Assembly (NCBI GenBank): GCA_025360945.1
Contig: JANYBE010000455.1
Coordinates: forward strand, 1 to 15,509
Source of the DNA: Rhizobacter sp.
Lineage (GTDB): Bacteria > Pseudomonadota > Gammaproteobacteria > Burkholderiales > Burkholderiaceae_C
Length of the DNA stretch: 15,509 bases
Direction: 5' to 3'
A program made the position numbers and the translations under genes. This document shows, in pieces, positions 1 to 7,880 of this stretch. The stretch's first letter is position 1; each line of letters begins with the position of its first letter. A model generated the notes under the pieces. It saw only the letters and a program-made list of their open reading frames with translations. It was not told where the DNA came from and did no database searches.

Positions 1-123
1 GTATGGCGCGTGCTCGATGCCGCCTCGCCGACGCTTGCCAGGCTCTCGTTCGACACCGTTCACGTCAATGAGCAGATGCGGGGGCGATTTTTCCGCGAGC
101 GTGCCGGTGATGCGTCCGATCAT
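1..123 (-). CDS. ruvA: RuvA, Holliday junction DNA helicase subunit, N-terminal fragment (chimeric)
   Basis: RuvA binds four-way DNA junctions and, with RuvB, drives branch migration in recombination repair. The minus strand starting with ATG at 123 reads MIGRITGTLAEKSPPHLLID followed by VNGV, the conserved first beta-strands of RuvA domain I. A normal protein would continue with a GYEVDVPM-like segment. Instead, from about base 54 downward, the frame runs into an inverted copy of the 3' end of the neighbouring MGMT-family gene (EREPGKRRRGG...), and it stays open to the window edge. Only about 24 of roughly 190 residues are genuine RuvA. The gene starts 7 bases after the TAA of the upstream MGMT-family gene, on the same strand; no strong ribosome binding site is visible. 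Family identity is confident. Whether the gene is really broken or just cut by a chimeric sequence end cannot be decided here. Confidence 0.75.
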   Translation of the reverse strand, partial: MIGRITGTLAEKSPPHLLIDVNGVEREPGKRRRGGIEHAPY

Positions 124-232
124 GCCGTGATTATCGCGACAGACGTTCGAATGCGCGTCGGTCGCGGATGAAAGCGGTGTCGAACGAGAGCCTGGCAAGC
201 GTCGGCGAGGCGGCATCGAGCACGCGCCATAC
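1..232. repeat. 58-base perfect inverted repeat (fold-back), arms 1-58 and 175-232
   Basis: Bases 1-58 are the exact reverse complement of 175-232; identity ends at 59 (T where the partner would give C). The right arm is the natural one: it encodes codons near the C-terminus of the MGMT-family protein (VWRVLDAASPTLARLSFDT). The left arm is a second copy in the opposite direction, and it replaces what should be ruvA codons. The 116-base loop (59-174) holds the ruvA start and the MGMT-family stop. The two sequences appear to meet at a short shared stretch, CGGTGTCG on the minus strand, which fits both RuvA codons (AAC GGT GTC G) and the copied arm. The arm may extend beyond base 1. Confidence 0.9.
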
Positions 233-538
233 CGGTGTGACCTTGGAGATTGGCGTGCCGTTGCCGAGCGCCTCCCACGCAGCCTCGGCCACTGTGCGGA
301 CATGAAAACCGGTCGTGATGGGGCAGCAAACTTCGGCGCCGTGCGCCGCGGCCAGCGCGGCGCGCAAGGCGCGCGCGTTCATCGAGCGGCCGCGCGGAAT
401 GTCGCGGATGAAGTCGTCGACGAGTCGCGCGGTGGGCACCAGCATGAGCTGGCCCGCCCTCATCCCGGCGATGCTGATCGGCGCCGGCTTCACCACATGC
501 GGGCGCAGGTCGGCGAGCTTCTCGGTCCAGGTCTTCAT
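131..538 (-). CDS. MGMT-family (alkyltransferase-like fold) protein, likely not a methyltransferase
   Basis: This is a 135-residue protein beginning MKTWTEKLADLRPHVVKPAP. It matches from memory a group annotated as MGMT-family proteins, small relatives of the DNA-binding domain of O6-alkylguanine-DNA methyltransferase. The segment DDFIRDIPRGRSMNARALRAAL (about residues 41-62) resembles the helix-turn-helix entry, followed by the group signature CCPITTG (71-77). The PCHR active-site motif of true methyltransferases is absent, although C71 and C72 lie in the comparable place. A non-enzymatic alkyl-lesion recognition role, as in ATL proteins, is possible but inferred. The start at 538 is preferred because its ATG overlaps the stop of the AraC-type regulator (ATGA, 535-538), indicating translational coupling. 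The stop TAA is at 131-133. Its last codons are the source of the inverted copy at the window edge. Confidence 0.7.
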   Translation of the reverse strand: MKTWTEKLADLRPHVVKPAPISIAGMRAGQLMLVPTARLVDDFIRDIPRGRSMNARALRAALAAAHGAEVCCPITTGFHVRTVAEAAWEALGNGTPISKVTPVWRVLDAASPTLARLSFDTAFIRDRRAFERLSR

Positions 539-1416
539 CGCGGGCGCAGCGGCAGGTGGATGTGCGTGACCAGATCGCCCGGCGCGGTTTCGCGAGGGCT
601 GTTCATATATTCCTCGACGACCGGCGCATCCGCCGGTTCGCGGCCCGACTGAACCAGCCATTGCCCGAACAGCCAGCGGTACGCCGCACCCATCGAGGCG
701 TAAGGCCCGGTGTGCACGAGCATCGCGCACTCCGCCGCCGGGAGCGTGCTGCGAGTCAGCGGCGCGGCCACGTCGCCGGGTGCGCAACCGGCGATGCAGG
801 CCTGCGCGCGGAGTTCAACCTCCGGCACGCAGCTCGGGTCGTCGAAGAAGCGGGCCAGCATGCGCACGCCGGGGCGCACGAGGCCGAGCGCGGCGACGCG
901 GCCGAACAGGCCGTCAAAGGCCAGGCCGATCTGCATGTACGGGCCGGTGTGGGCCAGGGCCACGACCTCCACCGCTGGCAGCGTGCGGATCTCCACTGCG
1001 TGCGCCGCGCCCGGCTCGGTGCACGTCAGACCCGCGAACTCGGTGTGCTGCCCGGCGGCGCGGTAGCGCGCCGGCGTCAGGCCGTAGACGACCTTGAACA
1101 GGCGCGTGAACGATTGCAGGTTCGGGTAGCCCGACTGGCGCGCGATACGCTCGAGCGGCAGGGTGGTATTCGCCAGCCAGCCGGCTGCGCGGTGCAGCCG
1201 CAGGCGCTTCACCGTGGCCGCCAGTGTCTCGCCGTACAGCGCGTGGTAGGTGCGATGCCAGTGGTGCGGCGAGAGGTGGGCGATGTCGGCCAGCGTCATC
1301 AGGTCGAGCGGCTCATCGAGGTGCAGGTACACATGTTCGACGACGCGGTGCATGCGCTGCTCGAAGCGCGGCCACTGAGTCACGTCTGCGTTGTCGAGGG
1401 GGTCGCGTTGATTCAT
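535..1416 (-). CDS. AraC-family transcriptional regulator with GyrI-like effector domain
   Basis: This is a 293-residue regulator. Residues about 20-118 form the AraC/XylS double helix-turn-helix: VVEHVYLHLDEPLDLMTLAD and SPHHWHRTYHALYGET in the first half, RIARQSGYPNLQSFTRLFK and YGLTPARYR in the second, the usual AraC signature. Residues about 135-290 match the GyrI-like small-molecule-binding domain (VEIRTLPAVEVVALAHTGPY..., a second HTGPY near residue 236, ending VTHIHLPLRPR). This is the architecture of the Rob/SbmC-like regulators that bind hydrophobic or cationic effectors. It overlaps the MGMT-family gene by four bases, so the two are probably co-expressed. A link between an AraC-type regulator and an alkyltransferase-like protein recalls Ada, but the Ada Cys-rich domain is missing here. 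The effector and the targets are unknown. Confidence 0.9.
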   Translation of the reverse strand: MNQRDPLDNADVTQWPRFEQRMHRVVEHVYLHLDEPLDLMTLADIAHLSPHHWHRTYHALYGETLAATVKRLRLHRAAGWLANTTLPLERIARQSGYPNLQSFTRLFKVVYGLTPARYRAAGQHTEFAGLTCTEPGAAHAVEIRTLPAVEVVALAHTGPYMQIGLAFDGLFGRVAALGLVRPGVRMLARFFDDPSCVPEVELRAQACIAGCAPGDVAAPLTRSTLPAAECAMLVHTGPYASMGAAYRWLFGQWLVQSGREPADAPVVEEYMNSPRETAPGDLVTHIHLPLRPR

Positions 1417-1452
1417 CGGCGAATCATTGCATCACCAGGCTTGACAAGTCTT

Positions 1453-1472
1453 GCGGAGTTGCGCGGCTCCGC
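1453..1472 (-). terminator. Inverted repeat between response regulator and AraC gene
   Basis: GCGGAG (1453-1458) and CTCCGC (1467-1472) form a 6-base perfect stem with an 8-base loop, 11 bases beyond the stop of the response regulator read on the minus strand. There is no T-run after the stem, so this would be a weak or Rho-assisted terminator, or an operator for the AraC-type gene just downstream. Only the symmetry is seen; the role is inferred. Confidence 0.25.
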
Positions 1473-1483
1473 CAGCGAGTGAC

Positions 1484-2137
1484 TCAGCGCCTGAACAGCC
1501 CCAACCGCTGCGCTTCGAGTGCCGCTTCCGCGCGCGAGCTCACGTTGAGCTTGCGGTAGATCTGCTTCACGTAGTCGGCGATCGTGTGGCGCGACAGATT
1601 GAGCTGCACGCCGATCTCGGGCAACGTGAAGCCCTTGGCGACGCGCAACAGCACCTCGTTCTCGCGATCTGTCAGGGCCACGTGCGGTATGTTCTGCGGG
1701 CGCTCTTGCTGGACTGTCTGCGAGGCAAAGTGCTTGATTACACGACGCGCGATCGACGGCGACAGCGGCGGCTCGCCCTGGCTCATGCGCTTGAGCTGCT
1801 CGGCGATCAGTTCGCGCGCCTGCTCTTTCAGCAGGTAGCCGAACGCGCCTGCTTGCAGGGCGGGGAACAGGTGATCGTCGTCGTCGTGGATCGTCACAAC
1901 GACCGATTGGCATTCGGGCTGCGACTTGCCCAGTGCCGCGACCACATCGACCCCCGACCCGTCGGGCAGGCCGAGGTCGCACAGCGCGAGCTGGAACTTG
2001 ACCGCGCTGACGAGCTCAAGCGCGTCGTGCACGCGCGCGGCCTCGTGGATCTGCGCGTCGGGGAACACCTGTTTGATCAGCACCTTGAGCCAGGAGCGGA
2101 TCTCGGGCAGGTCTTCGAGCAGCAGGATGTTGTTCAT
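1484..2137 (-). CDS. NarL/LuxR-type response regulator
   Basis: This is a 217-residue two-component response regulator. The receiver domain (about 1-120) has the acidic pair E8-D9, the phospho-acceptor D54 (LALCDLGLPDG), a Thr after the hydrophobic strand (SVVVTIHDD) and the conserved Lys in GYLLKEQ. The C-terminal LuxR/GerE helix-turn-helix (about 152-213) reads LTDRENEVLLRVAKGFTLPE, then NLSRHTIADYVKQIYRKL. The start at 2137 (MNNILLLED) is chosen because the receiver begins there and GAGGTG lies about 10 bases upstream; a longer reading from 2173 adds 12 non-conserved residues. It lies 86 bases after the histidine kinase gene on the same strand and is surely its partner. That gap carries a possible promoter of its own. 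Target genes are unknown. Confidence 0.93.
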   Translation of the reverse strand: MNNILLLEDLPEIRSWLKVLIKQVFPDAQIHEAARVHDALELVSAVKFQLALCDLGLPDGSGVDVVAALGKSQPECQSVVVTIHDDDDHLFPALQAGAFGYLLKEQARELIAEQLKRMSQGEPPLSPSIARRVIKHFASQTVQQERPQNIPHVALTDRENEVLLRVAKGFTLPEIGVQLNLSRHTIADYVKQIYRKLNVSSRAEAALEAQRLGLFRR

Positions 2138-2176
2138 GGCGTCACCTCGGGCACTGCGCGGAGTCCGCACCATTTC

Positions 2177-2205
2177 ATCCTAACAGTGCAGATCACCCTT
2201 GTGAC
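2177..2205 (-). promoter_or_regulatory. Candidate sigma-70 promoter for the response regulator
   Basis: On the minus strand, GTCACA (2205-2200) stands 17 bases before TAGGAT (2182-2177), which is preceded by TGT, giving an extended -10 (TGnTAGGAT). Each box matches the consensus at 4 of 6 positions. It lies about 40 bases before the regulator ATG. It would give the regulator expression independent of the kinase. Confidence 0.3.
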
Positions 2206-2208
2206 AGC

Positions 2209-2226
2209 TGAGCGATCGCACGCTCA
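2209..2226 (-). repeat. Inverted repeat across the kinase stop codon
   Basis: TGAGCG (2209-2214) and CGCTCA (2221-2226) form a 6-base perfect stem with loop ATCGCA. On the minus strand it includes the TGA stop of the histidine kinase gene. It has no T-run. It could attenuate read-through into the response regulator, or it could be chance. Confidence 0.3.
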
Positions 2227-4074
2227 CAGCGGAAGCGTGAGCCTGATCACGGTGCCGTAGCCGGGACCGGACTCGACCAGGCACTGGCCCTGCATCTGCT
2301 TGGCACGGTGCTTCATGCTGGACATGCCGTGGCCGCGGTCGAGCTTGCCGTCGAGCTCCATCGGGATACCCTTGCCGTTGTCCTGCACGGTGAGGCCGAA
2401 CTGGCGGTCACTGATCGTGCAGCGCACTTTGCAATGCGACGCACCGCTGTGCTTGATGATGTTGCTGACCGCCTCGCGCAAGATGCGCGTCGTCTGCACG
2501 AAGCCGCGTGCCGGCAGCAGCTGGTCGGTCTCTTCGGGAGGGCTGCGCCAGTCGACCTCGATGTTGGCCTGGCCCAGGCGCAGCACCGTCTCGGCGCGCC
2601 AGTCGGCGAGCGCGTCGGCCAACCGCATCGGCTTGCCGGTGAGGCCGCGCACCGACAGCCGCATCTCTTCGAGCGCCTCACGCGCCAGTGTCGAGATGCG
2701 CTCGGACTCGCTTGTGTGCACGATCGTCAGCAGCTTCGCGCCCAGGTCGTCGTGCAGGTCACCAGCGATGCGCTTGCGCTCCTTCTCGGTGACCTGCTCG
2801 ACACGCAACTCGGCGAGCTGCGCGAAATTCTGTTCGATCTCGGCGGTGATCTGCTGCACGCGTGCTTCGAGGGTCTCTCGCCCGTCCTCGGCGGCGCGCA
2901 AGGTGCGCGTGAACACCTGCAGCAGCCGCACTGCGATGCCGGTGAAGAGCAGCGGCACCGCGATCTGCATCAGCGGCAGGCTCGGCGCGTCGTCCAGGCC
3001 ACGCTGCAGGGCCTGTTCAAAGACCAGCATGCCCACAATCGAGACGAGCAGCACCGCCATCGGCCAGAAGTCCTGGCGCTTGTGGCGCCAGGTCACGACC
3101 AGGTGCAGTACCGTGGCAGCGGCGACCTCGAGCGCGAACAGCGCGTACCAAATGCTCGCCGCCAGGAACAGCCGCCCCGGGCCGACCAGCAGCAGCGTCG
3201 CCGGCACCAGCACCCATTGCGCTGCGAGCGCATTCTCGAGCCAGCGCGAGCGCAGGTCGGCGTAGCTGAGCAAGAACTGCACCGCAAGCGCGACCATCGG
3301 CGCGAAGGCGCTGCAGACCAAGAACTCCATCACCCCGGTGTCCCACGGCATGTCGCGCCACCACAGGCGCGCCGACAGCAGACCCCAGGTCAGCGACAGC
3401 CAGCCGAAGTAGCCGAGGTAGGCCTCGCGCCGGTTCATCAGCCCCAGGCCGATCATTACGCAGCCGACCGCGGCCAGCACCAGGCTCACAAGCTCAACTG
3501 CCGTGACGTTCCAGAACAGTCGACGTGCGTATTCGGGTCCGAGCAGCACCTGCGGTCCGATCTTGAGCGCCGACATCCCGCCCGCGCGCTGGCGTGACGC
3601 GACGCGTTGCAGCGAATGGCCCTGAACCTGCAACTCGATCAGGTTGCCGTGTTCGAGCAGCAGCGCTCCGGGCAGCGTCACAAGTTGCGGGTAGTGACAG
3701 TTGCGCGTCACCGGCTCGCTCATGCGGCCTCCGCTGAAGATGCGCTGACCGTTCAGGTAGACCTCGGCGTTGCTACAAACCCGCTCGATGTACAACGCCA
3801 TCAGCTCGCGCGCATCCGCGCCCGCGGGCCGGTCGAAGCTGGCGCGGTACCAAACGCTGCCCTCGAAACGCGGCCGGGTCTCGGCCCAGTCGTCGGGCAG
3901 GTTTACCGGCAGCGTCGCGGCGGTGAACGACGCGGGTGTGCCGCTGGCGGTGGCCACCGAGAGCGCCTTGTCTATCACCAGGACGGCCGCGTCGGTCGCG
4001 CTTGCGCTGGGTGGCATTGCCACGGCCAGCCAGATCAGCACAGCCGTGGCGGTGAAGGCGAGGCGTTTGAACAT
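2224..4074 (-). CDS. Membrane sensor histidine kinase, 7TM-DISM-like with NarL-type kinase core
   Basis: This is a 616-residue sensor kinase. An N-terminal signal sequence (MFKRLAFTATAVLIWLAVA, cleavage near ASA-TDA) leads to a periplasmic beta-rich domain (about 27-175; GSVWYRASFDRP, AEVYLNGQRIFSGGRM) like the jelly-roll sensor domains of 7TMR-DISM proteins and sugar-binding modules. Seven hydrophobic segments follow between about 195 and 400. A helical linker leads to the HisKA_3 dimerisation domain with phospho-acceptor H441 (RIAGDLHDDLGAKLL) and an HATPase domain with N-box N538 (REAVSNIIKH), DNGKGI (about 565) and GHGM. The start at 4074 gives a proper signal peptide; longer in-frame readings have no signal. 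It is followed by its response regulator and is divergent from phoH across 104 bases. The periplasmic pair of Cys (VCSNAE, NCHYP) might form a disulphide. The ligand is unknown. Confidence 0.9.
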   Translation of the reverse strand: MFKRLAFTATAVLIWLAVAMPPSASATDAAVLVIDKALSVATASGTPASFTAATLPVNLPDDWAETRPRFEGSVWYRASFDRPAGADARELMALYIERVCSNAEVYLNGQRIFSGGRMSEPVTRNCHYPQLVTLPGALLLEHGNLIELQVQGHSLQRVASRQRAGGMSALKIGPQVLLGPEYARRLFWNVTAVELVSLVLAAVGCVMIGLGLMNRREAYLGYFGWLSLTWGLLSARLWWRDMPWDTGVMEFLVCSAFAPMVALAVQFLLSYADLRSRWLENALAAQWVLVPATLLLVGPGRLFLAASIWYALFALEVAAATVLHLVVTWRHKRQDFWPMAVLLVSIVGMLVFEQALQRGLDDAPSLPLMQIAVPLLFTGIAVRLLQVFTRTLRAAEDGRETLEARVQQITAEIEQNFAQLAELRVEQVTEKERKRIAGDLHDDLGAKLLTIVHTSESERISTLAREALEEMRLSVRGLTGKPMRLADALADWRAETVLRLGQANIEVDWRSPPEETDQLLPARGFVQTTRILREAVSNIIKHSGASHCKVRCTISDRQFGLTVQDNGKGIPMELDGKLDRGHGMSSMKHRAKQMQGQCLVESGPGYGTVIRLTLPL

Positions 4075-4161
4075 CGACGCGGATTGTGCCGGATGGCCAG
4101 CACACCCCCACGCGCGAAACAACGACAACGGCACGCTTGCGGCGACAATCTGCACTCCCTC

Positions 4162-4167
4162 AAAGGA
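4162..4167 (+). promoter_or_regulatory. Ribosome binding site deciding the TTG start of phoH
   Basis: AAAGGA lies 11 bases before TTG 4179, while the upstream ATG at 4086 has no such site. With the family N-terminus starting at the same place, this supports the TTG start. Confidence 0.55.
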
Positions 4168-4178
4168 CGCCCACCGCC

Positions 4179-5131
<953 letters not shown>

Positions 5132-5135
<4 letters not shown>

Positions 5136-5653
5136 AGCCTCTCGCCCAACGAGTACGTCGGCCGATCCCCCAAGAGGATGCGGGCCGCCTTGGGAGCGGC
5201 CCGGCGCTCGGCGGGCGACCTGAGCTGAGCCTGTCCCTGCAATTCGCCGACGCGCGCCACCGCGCGGAGCTGCCGCGCCACAAGGTCGCACGCTGGATTC
5301 GCGCCGCGCTCGAGTCGCCCGGCGAGATCACCGTGCGCATCGTCGGCGCCGAGGAAGGGCAGGCGCTGAACCGCGACTACCGCGCGAAGGATTACGCGAC
5401 CAACGTCTTGACCTTCGACTACACGCACGAGCCGGCCATCAGCGCCGATCTGGTGCTGTGCGCACCGGTGATCGCGCGCGAGGCCGCCGAGCTCGGCGTC
5501 ACGCTGCAGGCGCACTACGCCCACATGCTGGTGCACGGCACGCTGCATGCCCAGGGCTTCGATCACGAGGACGACGAGGAGGCGCGGGTCATGGAGGCAC
5601 GCGAGACCACGTTGATGCGCTCGCTCGGGTTCGCCGATCCGTACTCCAAATGA
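5132..5653 (+). CDS. ybeY: YbeY, endoribonuclease / rRNA maturation factor
   Basis: YbeY is a zinc-dependent single-strand RNase acting in 16S rRNA 3'-end maturation and ribosome quality control. The 173-residue protein carries the metal motif H135-x3-H139-x5-H145 (HGTLHAQGFDH) and the conserved LNRDYRAKDYATNVLTF segment (79-95). The family is usually about 150-160 residues. The extra length is an N-terminal stretch (about residues 8-31, RPIPQEDAGRLGSGPALGGR) encoded by a palindromic repeat-like sequence. No other ATG, GTG or TTG exists in frame before the conserved LSLSLQFAD, so ATG 5132 is the only ordinary start. It overlaps the phoH stop by ATGA. Its own stop overlaps the patatin gene start (ATGA, 5650-5653). 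CTG codons at 5225-5237 are a remote alternative start. Confidence 0.93.
5167..5215 (+). repeat. Palindromic repeat-like element inside the ybeY 5' end
   Basis: CGGGCCGC (5181-5188) and GCGGCCCG (5196-5203) form a perfect 8-base stem with loop CTTGGGA. The loop's CTTGGG can alternatively pair with CCCAAG just upstream (5169-5174), and a GC-rich tail CGCTCGGCGGGCG follows. Such CCCCCAAGAGG-type palindromes recall short dispersed repeats seen between genes in Burkholderiales; that link is from memory and unchecked. Here the element lies in the reading frame and supplies most of the non-conserved YbeY N-terminus. Confidence 0.5.
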
Positions 5654-7879
5654 AGGCGTGGCGACTCTTCGTTGCGCTGTGTCTGGCGGCGAGTGCCGCG
5701 ACTGCGGCAGCACAGGGCGCGCCGCAACCGGCCTCGTCCGCGTCCGCACCGGCGCGCCCGCGCATCGGCCTGGTGCTCTCCGGCGGCGGCGCGCGCGGTG
5801 GCGCGCATCTGGGCGTGCTCAGGGTCATGGAAGAACTGCACGTGCCGGTCGACGTGGTTGTCGGCACCAGTGCCGGAGCGATCGTTGCAGCCGCGTACGC
5901 TGGTGGCATGCCGCTCACGCAAATCGCCGACGAGATGAGCGGGTTGCGCACCGTGATGCTGTTCCGCGACGTGGACCGCGGGCGAGGTGCCCCTGCGCAA
6001 CAAGGTCAACGATGCCATCAACTACATCGGCCCCGAGATCGGTCTGAAGAATGGCGGCATCGCGCTGCCCAAGGGCGTGGTCGCCGGCGTGTCGATCGAG
6101 GCCGTGCTGCGCCAGCTCACTGTGCGTCAACGCGTGAGCGATTTTGACCAGCTGCCGATTCCATTCCGTGCCGTCGCGACCGACCTGACGACCTCGGAGA
6201 TGGTCGTGCTCGGCAGCGGCAACCTGTCGGTCGCGGTGCGCGCGAGCATGGCGATCCCCGCGGTGGTCGACCCGGTCGAGCTCGATGGCCGGCTGCTCGT
6301 CGATGGTGGCCTGGCGCGCAACCTGCCGGTGGATGTGGCACGTGCGATGGGCGCCGACGTAGTGATCGCGGTCAACATCGGCACGCCGCTGCGCAAACGC
6401 GAAGATATCTCCGGCATCCTGAGCGTGTCGGACCAGATCTCGCGCATCCTGACCGCGACCAACGTCAACAAGTCGCTGAAGGAACTTGGCCCGCGCGACG
6501 TGCTGATCACACCGGACTTGGGCACTGTGCAGACCGCCGACTTCGACCGCCTCGCCGAGGGCGCGGTGGTGGGTGAGAAGGCCGCGCGCGTGGCCTCGCC
6601 GCAACTCGCGCGCTACAGCATTCCGCCCGATGAGTGGGCGGCGTGGCACAGCGCACTGGTGGCCGAGCCCGCCGCGCTGCCGGGGCGCATCGACGCGATC
6701 CGCGTGACGGGCGTGCTACGCGTCAACCCCGAGGTCATCACCGCGCGCATGCGCACCCAGGCCGGCCAGGCGTTGGACCCGCACGTCGCCGACGAGGACA
6801 TCAAGCGCATCTACGCGCTCGGCGACTTCGAGCGCGTGAGCTATGCGATCGCCGACGATCCCGCCAACGGCCGCGTGCTCACCGCCGATGTGGTCGAGAA
6901 GTCATGGGGCCCGAACTATCTGCGTTTCGGCCTCGGCCTGTCGTCGGACCTGAGCGGCGACTCGTTCTTCACGCTCGTCGCCTCGCATCGCTGGGCCTGG
7001 CTCAACAGCCTGGGCGGCGAGTGGCGCAACGATGTGCAGATCGGTCATGCGGACCGGCTCGCGAGCGAGTTCTACCAGCCGCTCACGCCGGCGCAGCGCA
7101 TCTTCGTGGCGCTGCGTGCCGAGAGCGCGCGCGACCCGTTCGACGTCTACGACGACGCCGGCACCCGGCTCGCGCTCTATAGCCGCAGCACCCACGGCAT
7201 CGGGGTCGATCTGGGCACCCCGATCGGCACCGCCGGCGAGGTCCGGCTCGGCTTCAACCGTGGCCGGCCCAAGCTGCTGAACGATACGAGCTTCCTGTCG
7301 GGCTCGCTGCTGGTGCCGGCGATTGAGATGGGCGGAGTGCAGGCGCGGTTGCGGCTGGACACGCTGGACAACCTGCGTTTCCCGCGCTCCGGCTATACGG
7401 CGGACGTGCAGGTCTAAGCCTCGCGCGCGCGCTTCGGCGCAACCGACAACTACAGCAAGGCCTCGGGCAATTTCGATGTTGCGCTGGCCAGCGGCGCGCA
7501 CTCGTGGCAGATCGGGTTGCGGGCTGCGAAGAGTCTGGAGGGCGGCGAACTGCCGGTGTACGAGCTGTTCAGCCTCGGCGGCTTCCTTCAGATGTCGGGC
7601 TACCGCACTGGTGAACTGGTCGGGCAGGAGATGAGCTTCGGCCGGCTAATCTACAACTACCGCGTCAGCGCGCCGGGGTTGCTCGACGGCGCCGATGTCG
7701 GCGTGTCATACGAGACCGGCCGCATCGGCGACTCGGCGAGCGGGGCGGACCGCACGGCGCTGCGCCACGGCGGCTCGCTGTACTTCGCATTCGACACGCC
7801 AATCGGGCCGGTCCACTTGGCCTACGGCCGAGGTGACGCCAGGCGCCAGTCGGTGTACTTCTTCGTCGGCCAGCCGTAG
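5650..7879 (+). pseudogene. Patatin-like phospholipase with POTRA and Omp85-type barrel (type Vd autotransporter, PlpD-like), disrupted
   Basis: When restored, this is a 742-residue outer-membrane protein: a signal peptide (MKAWRLFVALCLAASAATAAAQ), then a patatin lipase domain with oxyanion loop GGGARGG (45-51), nucleophile S74 in GTSAG and catalytic D218 in DGG. A POTRA domain follows (about 346-400, IDAIRVTGVLRVNPEVITAR), then a 16-strand-sized barrel (about 419-742) ending YFFVGQP. This matches type Vd autotransporters such as PlpD and FplA, which export a phospholipase A1. Two lesions break it. An extra G in GGG at 5980-5982 shifts the frame after FRDVDRG; removing one G restores GEVPLRNKVNDAINYIG. 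An in-frame TAA at 7415-7417 (codon 589) sits where a Tyr codon (TAC/TAT) would fit, and the same frame continues open to TAG at 7877-7879. The start ATG overlaps the ybeY stop. Either a recent pseudogene or two sequencing errors. Confidence 0.88.
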
Positions 7880-7880
7880 G

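Noticed and set aside
1..171. Plus-strand frame continuing the MGMT-family C-terminus into new residues, suggesting a second paralogue
   Set aside because: Its continuation (59-123) is the antisense of a perfect RuvA N-terminus, so the plus-strand reading is a by-product of the fold-back.
556..1482. 308-codon plus-strand open frame opposite the AraC-type regulator
   Set aside because: The AraC and GyrI domains are on the other strand; this frame is Arg-rich with no similarity.
2308..3597. Long plus-strand open frame (429 codons) opposite the histidine kinase
   Set aside because: Arg/His/Gln-rich composition with no domain; it is the high-GC antisense shadow of a clear kinase.
4075..4178. 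Promoters in the divergent kinase-phoH gap
   Set aside because: No pair of -35 and -10 boxes with acceptable spacing could be picked out with confidence on either strand.
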